Part shown: positions 21,201-33,030 of the stretch, piece by piece
Position numbering within the stretch: position 1 is the first letter of the stretch
How the letters are laid out: every line of letters starts with the position of its first letter
Source: Posidonia oceanica
Taxonomy: Eukaryota; Streptophyta; Magnoliopsida; Alismatales; Posidoniaceae
Length of the DNA: 64,000 nucleotides
NCBI GenBank assembly: GCA_037176725.1
Contig: JAZBRS010000059.1
Span: 13,007,001 to 13,071,000, forward strand
Direction: 5' to 3'
Translations under genes and position numbers: made by a program
The notes under the pieces: model-generated
Told to the model about the DNA's origin: nothing
Database searches by the model: none
What the model saw: only the letters and a program-made list of their open reading frames with translations

Positions 21201-24200
21201 CTAGCAATTAATCAGATTTTTAGGTTTTTTATGCAATTTCATATGATTTAAATTCAAACTTAAATGAATCTTAAATGATGACAGGATTGGAAAGCAATAA
21301 AACAAAAACAGAAGGCGAAAATGCAATACATGGCAAAATTTACATGATAGAGGAAAATAAATGCACAGTAAAAACACAGCGGCCATGCACAATGTAGCAA
21401 CTGCTACCAGTGGCCATGAACGGCGGAGGAGGGACGCTGATGAGGCGCAGAGCGGCGGGCGTCCTTCACCGAAGCTAGGCGGAGACCGAAGAGGCATCGG
21501 CGAGCCATGGCGCTGCTTGGAGATGGCCGGAGAGGACGACGGAGGACTGTAGACCTATTCGGAGACAGACCGGAGAACTGGAGCGACGAGGGAGCGATCC
21601 GAAGGCACAGTCGTGCTCCTGGAAGCTCCCTGGACCTCGGGCGACGATCGGTGCGGCGTTCTGCTGACCGGAGCGGCGGGTCTGATCCGAAGCTCGTCGG
21701 AGAAGAAGAAGAAGAAGCGGCGGCGTTGACTCCAGGGCAGAGGCGGCAAAACCCTAGTCTAATGGGCTAGGAAGCAAGCAGGAGGGAAAACTAGGCTAGG
21801 GGGAAGAAGTGGCACTTGTTCCGCTGGCTGAGAAGTCCTCTCGACGTCGGTGCCTTCTGCAGAAGTCGGCGAGCTTGGTCCGGTTGCTACGGGCATCTCC
21901 GGTGGGCTGCGATCGTCCAGATCTGCTCAGTGCGATCCTCCGGGGCTTCCTAAGCGTTTGGAGGGCAGCTGCGAAGACCGGTTCGCCAAGTGGGTTCAGT
22001 GGGTGCTTAGCTGGATGCCGGAGGTGGGGAAGGGTGTTTACTGCTCTCTGGATTAATTGGAAGATGTCGGTGACTTGCTGGAGGTTGGGTGAAAGTCACT
22101 GGATGCTTGGAAGGGCCGGTGGAGGGCTGGAGAAGAAGATTGGGATTGGTCGGATTTTCTGGCAAAAAAGGTTGCAGGTGTTTGCTGTGGTGGGTTTGGT
22201 CTGTGAGGAGGATGAGGGTTGAGGCTCAGGTGGTCTGAGAAGGTGGTGTTCTAGGGAGTAGGATGTTGGAGTTTGGGTTGATTTCGGTGGGCAGTGTGGT
22301 TGGAATTTCAAGGGGAGTGATGATGGGTTGCTGAAGATTTTGGGTGATTGGAGGGTGGTTTCTGGGGTGATTTTGGTCGTGGAATGGGGGGACTGAAATG
22401 CTGGTATTTTGGGCGAGATTGGGGGAGGAATTGGGAGTGGTTTGAGGGCTGGAACGGGTGCTAGTTTCAGTGGGATGAAAGAGGAAGAAGAGGGCTGAAT
22501 TTGCAGAGGAAGAAGGAGAGGATTGGGTGGCTCTCGGGTGCTCTGGATGCTCTCTCTCTCAGGACAACAAAAAGGCAGTGAAGGAGGAGAAGAGGTGAGG
22601 TTTTATCAAGGGTGGAGGAAGGAAACGAGCGCGCAGTGGATTTTGAATTTCCACTGGCGCGAGCTGTTGCCTGTAGAGGGAGGACGACCGGAGGTGACTG
22701 GCAATTAATGCCCCCTGGGAGATCCGTAGAGAGAAGAGAGAGGAGGAGGATGAGCTGGTGCCAATGTGATCGAGAGGGAGAAGTTGAATTTGAAAGGAGG
22801 GAGTTGGCCGCGGGAGAAGAAGCTGTCTGAGGAAGAAGAAGAAGAAGGAGGGAAGGAGGAAGAGTTGCGTGGGCCGAGCCTGCGGAGGAAAGGAAGAAAA
22901 GAAAAAAAGAAAAGAAGGAAGGAAGGAAGGAGGGAAGGGTTGCAGCTGGAATGGGCCGGACCAAGGAGAAAAAGAAAATAAAAAAGAAAGGAAGAAAGGA
23001 AGAAAGGGAAAGGAAGGAGACGAAGAAAATTAAAATAAAATAAAAATAAAAATAAAAATAGAAAAGTTTTGAAAATATTTTTAGAGTAGTTGTGTTTAAA
23101 TTAGGATTTTAGATTAGGTTTTTAATGGTTGTTTTTAATTGGTTAATTAGGATTAGGAAGAGTTTTAATTTTGATTTAAGTTAGGATTTAAGTTTTCTTT
23201 TAATTTGTTTTCTGATTTTGTTTAAATGTTTGTTAAGTTTTTAAATTGTTTTTAGTTAGGTTTTTCTTATTTAGTTTTTCATGTTAAGTTGGGATTTTTA
23301 ATTAGGATTTTTTAATGGGTTACTTTTTAATTAGTTAGGATGAGTTTTGGTTTTTAGATTTTAGTCTTTTAGGGTTTTCTTTGATTTGTTTTTAATTTTG
23401 TTTGTTAAGTTCTTTTAATATTTTTTAGTTAAGTTTTTCTTGTTAAGTTTTTAATTAAGTGTTTTTTAAATTTTTGATTGTTTCTTTTCTTCTTTTTAAA
23501 TAAGTTTTTAAATTGTTCCTTTTAGATTTGTTTAGTTAGGTTTTTTTCCTTAATTAGTTGTCTTAGTATCTTTAATTGTTTTCTTTCTTTTTAGGATTTT
23601 TTTTTGATTATTTTTAATAGGGTTTTTACTTTTGGTTTATTTTGATTATATTTTGGTTTTTGCTTAATTTTATAGTATTTCCTTTTTGTTAGTTTTGTAT
23701 TTTTTAGCTTGCATTCTTAGTTTTTAGTTTTAATAGGATTTAGTTAGATTTTTATTTTTTAATTGTTTGTTTAAGTTTTTTAATTATTTCTTTTTAGGAT
23801 TTTGATTAGTTTTTCTTTTGTTTTTAGAGTTATAATGGGTTTTAAAGGTTTTTTGAGGGTTTAGTGGAAAAAAGGAAAAGAAAAGAAAGAGAAAGAAGAA
23901 AAGGGAGAAATAAGGGAGTAAAGAAGGAAGAGAGGAGTTAAAGGAAAATAAATAATAGAAAATCAAGAAATAAGCTAAAAATAAAATAAAAATATAAATA
24001 AAATGCAGAAGAGATAGATGCACAGGGTGGGTCCACCACCAGGCAAGAAGAAGAGAGAGAAGGGAGTGAAAAGAAGGGAAATAATCAGGAGAGAGAGGAG
24101 AGAGAAAAGAATAATCTAAGAGAGAGAAAAGGATAATTTGGGTAAAAGAAGGGGGTAGAGGTTTAGAAAAGAGGTGAAATTTGGGAAGTATGTAGCCTAG

Positions 24201-24627
24201 GGTCTCTAGTGTTCGACCTAAGGTTTGGGTTTGGATTTTGGAATGTTTTGGAAGGGTTTTGAGGTGTAGAAAAAAGGATAGTTTTACCTAGGTTTTCTAG
24301 GATTTTTGGGAGTGGTCTTGGTTTGAAATTTCTAAGGGTTTTTGGTAGGTTTGTTAAGTTGGGGATGGTGAGTTTTCCTATGGATTTTGGGTAGTTTTTG
24401 GACTTGAAAAAGTGGTGTAATTCTAGGTTAAGTTTGGGCTTGTTTTGGAGAGAAGGATGAAAAGGAATGCGTAGGTTTGGACCTAAATTTGGATCTAGAC
24501 GCCACCAAAGGATTCCAATTGATTCAGCCTGTCAAAATGGAGTGTCAACAATTACAATATCGAAGAAGGAAGAGAGACTAGCCAATTTCAAACATGGAAC
24601 ACTTAGCCTGAGCTTACATGTCTGGAG

Positions 24628-26702
24628 TTGACTTCCCGTGTAGTGCTTCCCATCGTGACTACCTTTCATCCAACTGAGGAGGAAATCAACGAGATCCGGC
24701 AGTCCTTGGCTCAACAACACTGTACCTACACAAACCCACAAACCTCAATCATCCAAGAACACCACAACTACTTACTCCATACACCAGTCTATACACATGC
24801 CATACCAGACCCTACCTTCCCTAACCTAGGTTCCTACCCACCATACCACACAATGCCCACCTACCCTTACATCCATCCAACTTCGCCATATACAACCTAA
24901 TACATGCCATAACCTCCCGTTAATACCCAATACTACTCCACTCCACTCCCATCATCATTCTTCCATCCACAACAACCTCCTATTAACATGCAATACTACC
25001 CTACACAACCTCAGTCATCCTTCCTTCCCCTGCAGCATAACCCATCATTACCACAGACACAAAAACACCTGAGCCAGGGGCAATATGCCGCACCAGGAAC
25101 AGATCTCAAAAGGATGATCACCGAAGCACTAACAGAGGCGGGAGTCACATCCAAAGCATCGATAGGGTTTGACACGTCGAAATTTCCTCATTTTGTTCTT
25201 CCACCTGGATTCAAAATGCCAGAAATGAGGAAATACAGTGAAATAAAGGATCCAAGGGAACATCTAGCTACATTTGCCATGGACACTCTACCCTATCAAT
25301 ATGACAATGGGCTTATAATCTACTTCTTCTTTAAGAGCTTGGAAGGAGAAGCACTGGGATGGTTCAACATGCTCACAGCATATGATCTCAGTGACTTCAG
25401 GATGGTCTAGGAGAAATTTCTGCGCCAATATGTCCATCGCATCCAGCACGAGCTTACAATGAGCGACCTCCTCGCTAAAAAGATGAAACCTGATGAGGAG
25501 TTTGCTACTTTTGCAAGTAGATGGAGAGATATGGCTATAAGATCTAAATGCTATATTCCAGAAAGCCAAGCAGTCGAGATCATCGCCCGAAACGCTACAG
25601 GAGCACTCAGAACAGGGCTACTGATGAGTGACCTCCAAACATACCCTCAACTACATGAACGCGCTGCAAGGATTCTCCGTCACAAAGAGGATCTACCATT
25701 CTTAGAGCTCGAGGGAAGGGGCAAAAAGAAGGCACTGGCTATACACTTGAAGGGATCACTGGTGACATGGCACAGATCTCAATCCAACAGAAGCAGAAGG
25801 GCCAATACCAGTCTGAGCAATCACTCCTGGCCAAAGGGCAACCAACCTAGTATCAGCCAGAGCTGTACCTAAGCCAACCAGTGCAGTACCAGGGGCAGTT
25901 AGTGCAGTCAATGCAGCACCAACAACAACAACCACCTGATTATCTAGTACATGCCCAGCAAAGATACCAGGGGCAACCACAGGGGTAGAGGAACTATCAC
26001 AGCGTCCCTCCTCCACGAAGCTACAAAGACCCTCAGAGGTAAAACTATCCTCCGCTTCCTGAATCAATTCCCGATACATTCAGGATGCTGGTTGAAAGTG
26101 GAGATCTGCAGCTCCCAGAGCCCAGTCCGAGTTATCCTAACGCTGATATGTCCAAGTACTGCTATTACCACCAGAACAACGGGCACACCCTTGAAGAATG
26201 CTTCATCGTCAAAGATAAAGTTCATAATCTTAATGACAATGGTGATATCATGTGGATTGAGCTCAAAGCAATACTAAAGGCGGCTCAACAAGGACAACAA
26301 CAAATACATCAAGAACTCTCGTTCAACCATCGAGTGGCTCACGCGGATGCAGAGATCATCTTATCCGCTGCTCGATCTGAGCTTGCAAACATCTAGTGCA
26401 TATGGGCAAATTCAGAACAAAGCCCATCAAGGAAAGAGGACCTAAATCCTAAGGCACCCTCAACACCTACTCTGAATCCTCATGTGCCCCAGAACTTAAT
26501 GGAAGGTGACTGGTCGCCCATCTATGATGAGTATACTGACATAGATTGGCCCGACGAGGAGACAGTGGACGCTCAAATGTTCCAAGGCTTAACAGAAGAA
26601 GACCAGTTGCCCATCTACGATGAATACGTGGATTCGATTGGTATAAAACAGAAGCTGCACTTGGTTCACTCTGCCAAGCTCTCCAAGCAGCACAAGCAAT
26701 AG
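24628..26702 (+). pseudogene. gag: TE-C gag polyprotein, several breaks
   Basis: The frame starts somewhere before 24628 and reads through a Pro/Tyr/Gln-rich N-terminal region. Nonsense codons lie at 24898 (TAA), within 24901-24987 and at 25408 (TAG, probably from a Trp TGG). The gag domain is clear between 25090 and 25720: KYSEIKDPREHLATF, FKSLEGEALGWFN, FASRWRDMAIRS. A frameshift near 25800-25850 moves reading to the third frame, with a further TAG near 25990 and another near 26040. At about 26150-26210 is a zinc knuckle of the CX2HX4HX4C type (CYYHQNNGHTLEEC). A stop at 26394 and an acidic C-terminal tail (26484-26702) follow in the same frame. The protein would package element RNA; this copy is dead. 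Confidence 0.8.
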
Positions 26703-29499
26703 CTGATCCTCCTCCCAAGCCGCTTGACCCTATAAATAGACACACTAGGGGCAGTCATAGTCAAGGAGAAGATGTTACAGAGAACATCGGCAGCCACACT
26801 CCAAGAGGAGGAGGACATCTGATAGCCTCACTCCAAAACAAAACCACCAGGAGCACACCGCCTGGAACTGGTCAGAATGAGTCCGACTCTGACCCTCTGA
26901 AAGTAAGGACGGGGCGTAAACCAAAAGAACGATAAGAACATGCGCCACGGCTACCACAAGCACCTGACCACTTAACGCCAGGGGCAGACTTCCGCAGTCA
27001 CCCCTCAGGTAAGCCCCCTCATCTGGGAAGGGAGGTGTAAAGTTCCACTGAACCCGACTGAGGGCAGTGGTTAATTTAATTAAAACTTGTAAATAAGACT
27101 CTTTTTCTTTTCAGTACTCTGTTTTCCTTTATTTATGTTTATTTATCTCTAATGCTAAGTTAGATTATAAGTAATGAATAATAAAAATGACTGATGAGTG
27201 TGGACTATACCCAACAACTTAGAGCACAAAGCAGAGTTGCCAAAATATTATCTAAGGTTTCCCAAGCAGAGATCGTCACACCCAGGGAAGGTCCAACCAC
27301 TGGTTGTAACAACCTAAAGGCATCTTTAGATCCGTGGGAGTTACATACAGTACACCCTTAATTAGCATGCCAAAGTCTAGAAAGAACCAAAGACTGAGTC
27401 CTAGTCCAAGGAGAGAAAGTTGCATCCTAAATAGAAAATGAATTGAACAACTAGGGTAACCTCAACCTTGTCCTGTCTGCACATACACTTGCACGAGGAG
27501 GTAAGAGAAAGGCAAGCTCGGAGCAAAGGCTTATGGTGCGAACCGCTTGCCAAATAACTTAGAAAGCGTCCAGAAAAGATGGTAGCAAAAACTACCCAAA
27601 TAGAGAGGAAAGAAGGCAGCAAAGAAGCTGTCTAAGTGAGGAACAAATGAAAAGAGACAGTAAAAGAAACTGTCCAACTGAAAGAGGTCAGCAAAGAGCT
27701 GTCCAAAGAGCGAAAAAGGAACATGGCAAAAGCTGTCTATGTGCCTAAAGCCTAAATCCTAGAGAGACGCGTTAAGGACCAAAGAAAGGCAAGTGGAATT
27801 CAAGACCTAAGCCAAAGTCGAGAGCTTACTGTACTTCAAACCTCCTCCACCTATCTCACTCACAGACAAAGGGCAGGGAATCCTAAAAGTTCAGGGACTG
27901 ATTAAACGAAGGAAACAACAATCAAACCAGGGCTAGTATGAGGTTTTGAGTTCTCAACAGATTAGGCATGTTAGAAGGGAAAGCTCTCTCACCCTAGATA
28001 ATACTAGGCAATGCTGCAAAAGTTGTGAGTAGACGGTTGTGACTGCACTCATCAATCCAAAAATTACCAAAAAAATCAGAAAATCCAAAAACTACCAAAA
28101 AATCAGAAAATCCAATAATTTAAAAAATCAGAAAACCCAAAAAACCAAAAAATCAGGAATCCCAAAATACCAAAAACAATAAAAAATTCTAAAAAATTCA
28201 AAAAATTAGAAAACCCAAGAAAACCAACCAAAAAGAAAGAACCATCCACCCTATATTCAAGTGAAAACTTAGTAAGTAGGAAAACTAGAATTAGTCTGGT
28301 CGGTGATGCAACAATCATTTCATCTCGGATTCGGAGTCAACGTCCTACTCAAGCGTGTCTCACGGCTTGGGTGCGTTTTCTCAACAAAGACATTGCTTTT
28401 GCGATAATCTTTAGAGCATCTACGGATGACTCACAATCGGCGTCTACTGAGCTCTGATTTTCCATCTCTCTGCTGAGGCCAAGACTAATTCCCTCCACCT
28501 AGTTCCCAAGCATGTTGATTGAGGGATTACTTTATCTCATACACAAGTATAAGTTAGTCAATCACCCTAGGAGCTGGGAAAGGTTCACCTGTGATTACTA
28601 ACATCTCTTGTTAAGTGTGCAAGTGTACATCTCACCATCTAAAGAACGAGCTCACGCCTAAGGGGCTCATATAGTGTGCAAAGGCACACCTACTTTGACT
28701 AAAAGGCAAACCCCGGTTTGGCAAAAGAAGGGTTCAGTCCCTCACCCGGTTCTTTAATCATAGAACTCCTTTATTTGCCAAGTCAAGCTGTGGGACGACA
28801 GTCTTTTCCCGAGAGTACCGGTCTCACTCAAGGACGGAAAACACTTGACCACAATGAATTGCATTCATTTTGCATATGTCCATATGGTTTGGGAACAACC
28901 GTGCCCCGCCGGCCTAACCTAGCATATGGACCATTCATTGCATCGTATGTTGACCTTGCATTTGCATTTGTTTGCTTGAATCATGCATCCATGCATTTTC
29001 TCATATCATTGGAAGTGGAGCACGGACGGAGCATTGTTCTTCAAGAATGTTAGAAACCCTTAAGACATGTGATTCTCCTAGAGCCAACCCAGTTCCTACC
29101 AATCCTTCTATCAATTCCAATTCGAGTAAAATCTCAAACATGACGCCACAAGAGCACTCTTTTTCGATCGTGTAAGGGTCACGCCCCACGATTTCCTCTT
29201 TAGCTTCTGCCTCGTTGAAGTACATCTCTACATGGTTGACCTGGTCTTGACATCGGTTGTGACAAATAGCCCCGACTTGACCCTTCCATGCCTGAGTCTT
29301 CAATATGACGGCAATTAATCGAACCACCCGGTCGTTCGGCAATCTCCCGACATCGAGTCAGTTCACCCTTTCTTCCTTTTTTATTATCTTCCTTCATCCC
29401 TTGTGGCGGATTGTTTGAGATAGAACTCCCCTTTTCAGGAAATGCTCGATGGGACATTTGTTCTTACCTTAGACTGAATCTTGTTCCAAGATCAACTCC
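26703..29499 (+). other. TE-C 3' noncoding region
   Basis: No pol domain is found between gag and the polypurine tract. From 27600 to 29500 it matches TE-D (54030-55911) in inverted orientation. A low-complexity run of CAGAAAATCCAAAAA units lies at 28050-28215. Short AAGCTGTCC repeats occur near 27640-27740. The block around 28860-29060 contains the conserved GGCCTAACCTAGCATATGG. Confidence 0.7.
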
Positions 29500-29512
29500 A
29501 AGGAGGGGCATC
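29500..29512 (+). promoter_or_regulatory. Polypurine tract of TE-C
   Basis: AAGGAGGGGCATC precedes the LTR start TGTAGATATCCC directly, in the plus orientation. It matches the inverted tract at 54018-54030. Confidence 0.75.
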
Positions 29513-30949
29513 TGTAGATATCCCATTTTAGCATTTCCCAGAGTTCATAGAGGACAGGAACGTCTGAAGCACCCAGATCACATAACTAAGGCTTTAATAA
29601 CACATTTTCCGGAGTTTTCGTGACTTGCTTAAAAACAACACTTGATTCTCTACTTAGCTCAAGGACGTTAGCTGTGGCAGAGTTGACTCGCCCAAACTAG
29701 TGGCAAGTTTGAGTACCTTTGAGCACACTTTTCCACTCAAATCCATGGCAGATTTGAGTTAAAGAAGATGTTTTTACGATTTCATGAGATATCTGAAGTT
29801 TTACGGGCTTTTAATCGAGTTTTCTGGATCAAACTTAAAAGACAGGGTTAAAAATGCAAAAGACGTTGCTAGTTGCCAATTGGAGAGGCGACTGGGATAG
29901 GCACCATGTCAACAGGCGACTAACCTAGGCGCCACTCTAAGCGGCGATTGACAGTCGTGGGCTCCGTTAACCGAATCGAACGGTTATTTTTGGCGGTTGT
30001 GTCCCACGATCCCCTCGATAGCTAGGCACCACTCTAAGCGGCGACTAACGGTCGTGGAACTGCAACGGTTATTTCCCACGATCCCTTTAACTGTTAGGTG
30101 CCAACCTAACCGGCGACTAACGATCATGGCTCTCGTCAACCGAATTTCTACGATTTTCCACACGTTTGCTTGGGCGGTTGCTAGCCTAAGTCGCCTACCC
30201 ATGCGGCGACTGACCATAACTGCCACTTTTTCTAGAAATTTCTATGTGTTAACCACCCACACCCCTTGGAGTTTATAAATAGACCCCGTGGGTCAGTGTT
30301 TGAACCCCCAGTCATTTTTGGAGAGAGCCCTCCCTTAGTCAGGTCAGAAAGAAATCTTCTATAGGTTTTATGTTTCTGAGCTTCCACTTTCAAACAGTTA
30401 GAGTTTCCAAACCAGAAATCCTAGTCTCCACCCTCTATCTAGAGAGAAACCCAACTTAGATCCCAGAGATCACTACATCCCAAGATCCCAGAGATCTTGA
30501 GCCAAGCCAGAGCTCTGACCGTGCCTCCACTTTTACTCCACTGCAAACAGCATGAGGGTGAAGGGAGTTTCTTCCAATCTAATTTCCCATTTCATATTGC
30601 ATTTCTTAAAATAGGACCCATAGCATATGCATGCGGGGAACCACCCCCCGGTTAGTATTAGATTTAATTGCTTATGTTACTTTCTGTCTACTTTTATTAA
30701 CATTTACTACACTTGAACTAATCTGGATCTTTTTCATTTTGCTTTGGAAGGGAAGGAAAACACTTACGTAGCACGAGGAGGCTGCTAGACGACATTCAGC
30801 CGTCGATCTAGTGGTCCAAGGACCCACATCTTCACAATCTCCCCCCAGGTGTCTTGTCTACCCAAAGGCGAGTGGCGATCACAACAAAGCTGTCGACGTC
30901 GTGGAAGCACCGGCATCTTCAACTCAAGCACCCCAAAAATCCATCCACA
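29513..30949 (+). repeat. 3' LTR of TE-C
   Basis: It starts TGTAGATATCCC and is homologous to the inverted 54017-52192 LTR up to ATCCACA near 30949, where TE-E' similarity begins. It includes repeated GGCGACT/GGCGCC elements (29885-30215), a TATA-like TTTATAAATAG near 30273, and a GGGGAACCACCCCCCGG block near 30640 shared with TE-D. Confidence 0.7.
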
Positions 30950-32226
30950 GATCCAGGAAGCATGAGGAAGCTTCCAGGAACCCAACCACACCGTCGATGT
31001 GGAAAACGGTGGCTCGAGGAGCTCCACCCACCTCCTCCATTTTGTGCCACCGACGTCGACGAATTCCGGCCATCAAGGCGGTCGAAGGTTCGTGGAATGG
31101 ACCGGGGGGCTACGTGGCATGGAGGAGGACGTGAGAATGGCCTCATGGGCTAAGGGGGGAGGCCGTGGCCTCTTTCCCACCACCGCTGGTGGCTCGCCGG
31201 CGTTGCCGCGCGTCGTCGGCCGTTAGGTCAGCCGAGAGCACAAACATGGCATCTAGCTAGCTAGGAAGAAAGGGGACAGGTCTGAGAAACTTCCCGGACC
31301 CTCAAGCATGCAAAGGGGTAGGGGTGTATACCTCTTGTGGCTTGCCGGAAGTTACGGTCGACGTGGAGAAATGTTGCCAGAGTTGGGAAAGATGACATCG
31401 GCGAAGCTTAGGAAGAGTCCTCAGAGGCTTGGAAACGCACGGGAAAGCCTCGAGGAGGCTCGAGGATCGCACAAGGGAGCTCGGGAGTGGGCTTGGAGGC
31501 AAGGATCGTGTAGGAAGTGCGAGGGTTGTGTGAAGTTGTGATGCTGGAAAAATGGGTTTCTTGGTTTTGTTCAAAGGGTAGCTCTCCACGCGAGGAAGGA
31601 AGGTGCTCAGAGGGTGGTGTGAGAGCGGAAAAGGTGGTCGAGCGTGGCAGGCCGAATGGGTGGTGAGGTGACGGACGTGTGTGTAAGCCAGTCGGCGGGG
31701 AGGCCGAGGTTGTCAGAGCACGCGGCCGGTGAAGGTGATGATGGGTTCGTGTGAGAAGGGAGAAACGACAAAAGGGGGCGGTGAGTAAATGCTCCTTGTC
31801 GTCTAGCGGATGGCGGGAATGGGGCAGTAAGTGCGGAGGTGACCGGTGGCAGGAGCAATGGCCGGAAATGGCCGCGTGGGAAGGTTCTGGGCGGCACTCT
31901 GATTTGCAGGTGAGTCGCTGAGTGCAAGGGCGCCTAACTCAGTTGCCTTATTCCAGGACGACGAAGTCAGTCGCCTCTACAAAAGGCGGCTAAACATGCA
32001 GCTCAGTGGGTCAAGTTTTGGCTAGGCCTGGAGTGGGCTGGTGTGTGGAGTAGGTTTTGGAATAAGTTGTAAAAAGGAGAAATGATTTGTTTTGGGTTGG
32101 GTTTGGAATAGGGTTTGAAATAGGATTTGAAATGGGGTTTGAAATGGGACTTTTTGCTGAGCCATCTTCCAAATAAGCTTCCAGAGATTCTCTAACTTAA
32201 AAGACCGTCAAAATGGGGTGTCTACA
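30950..32226 (-). repeat. TE-E' LTR fragment
   Basis: On the minus strand this starts TGTAGACACCCC at 32226 and runs to 30950, where it is cut by the TE-C LTR end. The segment 30950-31600 is homologous to 57220-57600 of TE-E (shared CCACTTTGTGCC or CCATTTTGTGCC block). No polypurine tract precedes the start (CGACTATG instead), so it is a solo or 5' LTR inserted in the TE-G LTR. Confidence 0.6.
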
Positions 32227-32658
32227 CATAGTCGGTAGCGGTAGTGAGGAGTAAGTGGTGAGGGGACGGGTGTGGCAGGAGGCGGTGACCAGCGACTGCC
32301 GTGGTAGGGAGGCTTGGGCGGTGGACTGAATTACAGTCCAGTCACTGCAACACCTGGCGCCTGACTCAGTCGCCACTCAAAGGTGCGACCAAGTCCAGTC
32401 GCCTGTGCATGAGGCGCCTGAACGTGCCACTCAGTAGGCTGGGCTGCAAATGGGCTTGGGCTTGTGGAAGACTTAGGTTGGTTTAAGGAAAAGAGAAATG
32501 AATTGTTTTGGGTAGGTTTTGGATAGGATTTGGTTTTAGGTCAACTTGGGTCAGTTTGAGTGGAAAGGTTGAGTTTTAGGAAAAGGTTGAATCTGCAGTT
32601 TTCGAGCTCGTTCCTCTAAGTTTGATCCGCCGCCAGGTGTCAAAATAGGGTGTCTACA
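32227..32658 (-). repeat. TE-G LTR tip, truncated
   Basis: On the minus strand this is the first 430 bp of a 3' LTR starting TGTAGACACCC at 32658. It is homologous to the TE-F LTR near 60060-60424 (shared AGCACCTGGCGCCTGACTCAG-like block). Insertion of TE-E' at 32226/32227 cuts it. Confidence 0.65.
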
Positions 32659-32675
32659 GATGCTCCTCCCTGAGC
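32659..32675 (-). promoter_or_regulatory. Polypurine tract of TE-G
   Basis: The minus strand reads GCTCAGGGAGGAGCATC directly before the LTR start, as in TE-B with one change. Confidence 0.7.
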
Positions 32676-33030
32676 GAGGTCAAGCGTAGCGAGATCGTGG
32701 TTCAGGGATGACAAGACACCCCATCTTAACACCGATAAGAGGCCAGTTTTTATATGTGTGAGTCATTTATTCGGCGGATGCACCAAAAATCATAACTCAT
32801 TGCCGATGTAGATGAATGCGACACTAGGATGTTGTGCCAATGCAAAGATTATTGTACGGTGCTAATGCAGATGTGGTGCCTACGCTAATGCTCATTGCGC
32901 TATACTCCTCTGGGGGGAAGCAGGTAATGCATGCACGTGGAAAGGCAGAAAATGCAATGCAAAGGTGAAGGTCGCCGGGCAGTACTTCGGGAAAGTCGTC
33001 CGGTGCCATTTGCCAAGCTCTTGGTGTAGG

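Larger units (their letters stand above)
15941..24550 (-). mobile_element. TE-A: 5' half of a Tat/Ogre-like element
   Basis: In coding order this is a complete 6.0 kb 5' LTR (24550-18531), PBS (18529-18512), leader (18511-17196) and gag N-terminal two thirds (17195-15948). Everything downstream was lost in a deletion that fused gag to the truncated LTR of TE-B. The head-to-tail arrangement of two same-family elements suggests either an LTR-shared tandem made by unequal recombination or two insertions, later shortened. Confidence 0.75.
18531..24550 (-). repeat. 5' LTR of TE-A, 6.0 kb
   Basis: It begins TGTAGTAATCCC at 18531 and ends AGTGTCAACA at 24550 (coding-strand start TGTTGACAC, a change from TGTAGACAC). 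Its content parallels 647-6151: PBS-like motif (18696-18707), conserved block near 18905, a short minisatellite, the degenerate repeat field, a G/C-rich patch (21380-21770), a purine tract and a T-rich tract. At the 24551 side it abuts TE-C sequence, so it probably marks an insertion end. Confidence 0.8.
24551..30949 (+). mobile_element. TE-C: gag-only Ty3/gypsy element, plus strand
   Basis: On the plus strand a broken gag (24628-26702) is followed by 2.8 kb without coding domains, a polypurine tract (29500-29512) and a 3' LTR (29513-30949). The left end is missing: the sequence starts inside the element against the TE-A LTR. The LTR family (TGTAGATATCCC start) differs from that of TE-A/B but the PPT is nearly identical, so the families are related. 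An inverted relative, TE-D, lies at 52192-55911. Confidence 0.75.

Noticed and set aside
21361..22222. Arg/Gly-rich open frames in the TE-A LTR
   Set aside because: G/C-rich patch of the LTR; the counterpart at 3780-4100 has different frames, so no protein is conserved.
28103..28318. Phe/Leu-rich minus-strand membrane-like peptide
   Set aside because: Encoded by a low-complexity CAGAAAATCCAAAAA run; the counterpart in TE-D has no such frame.
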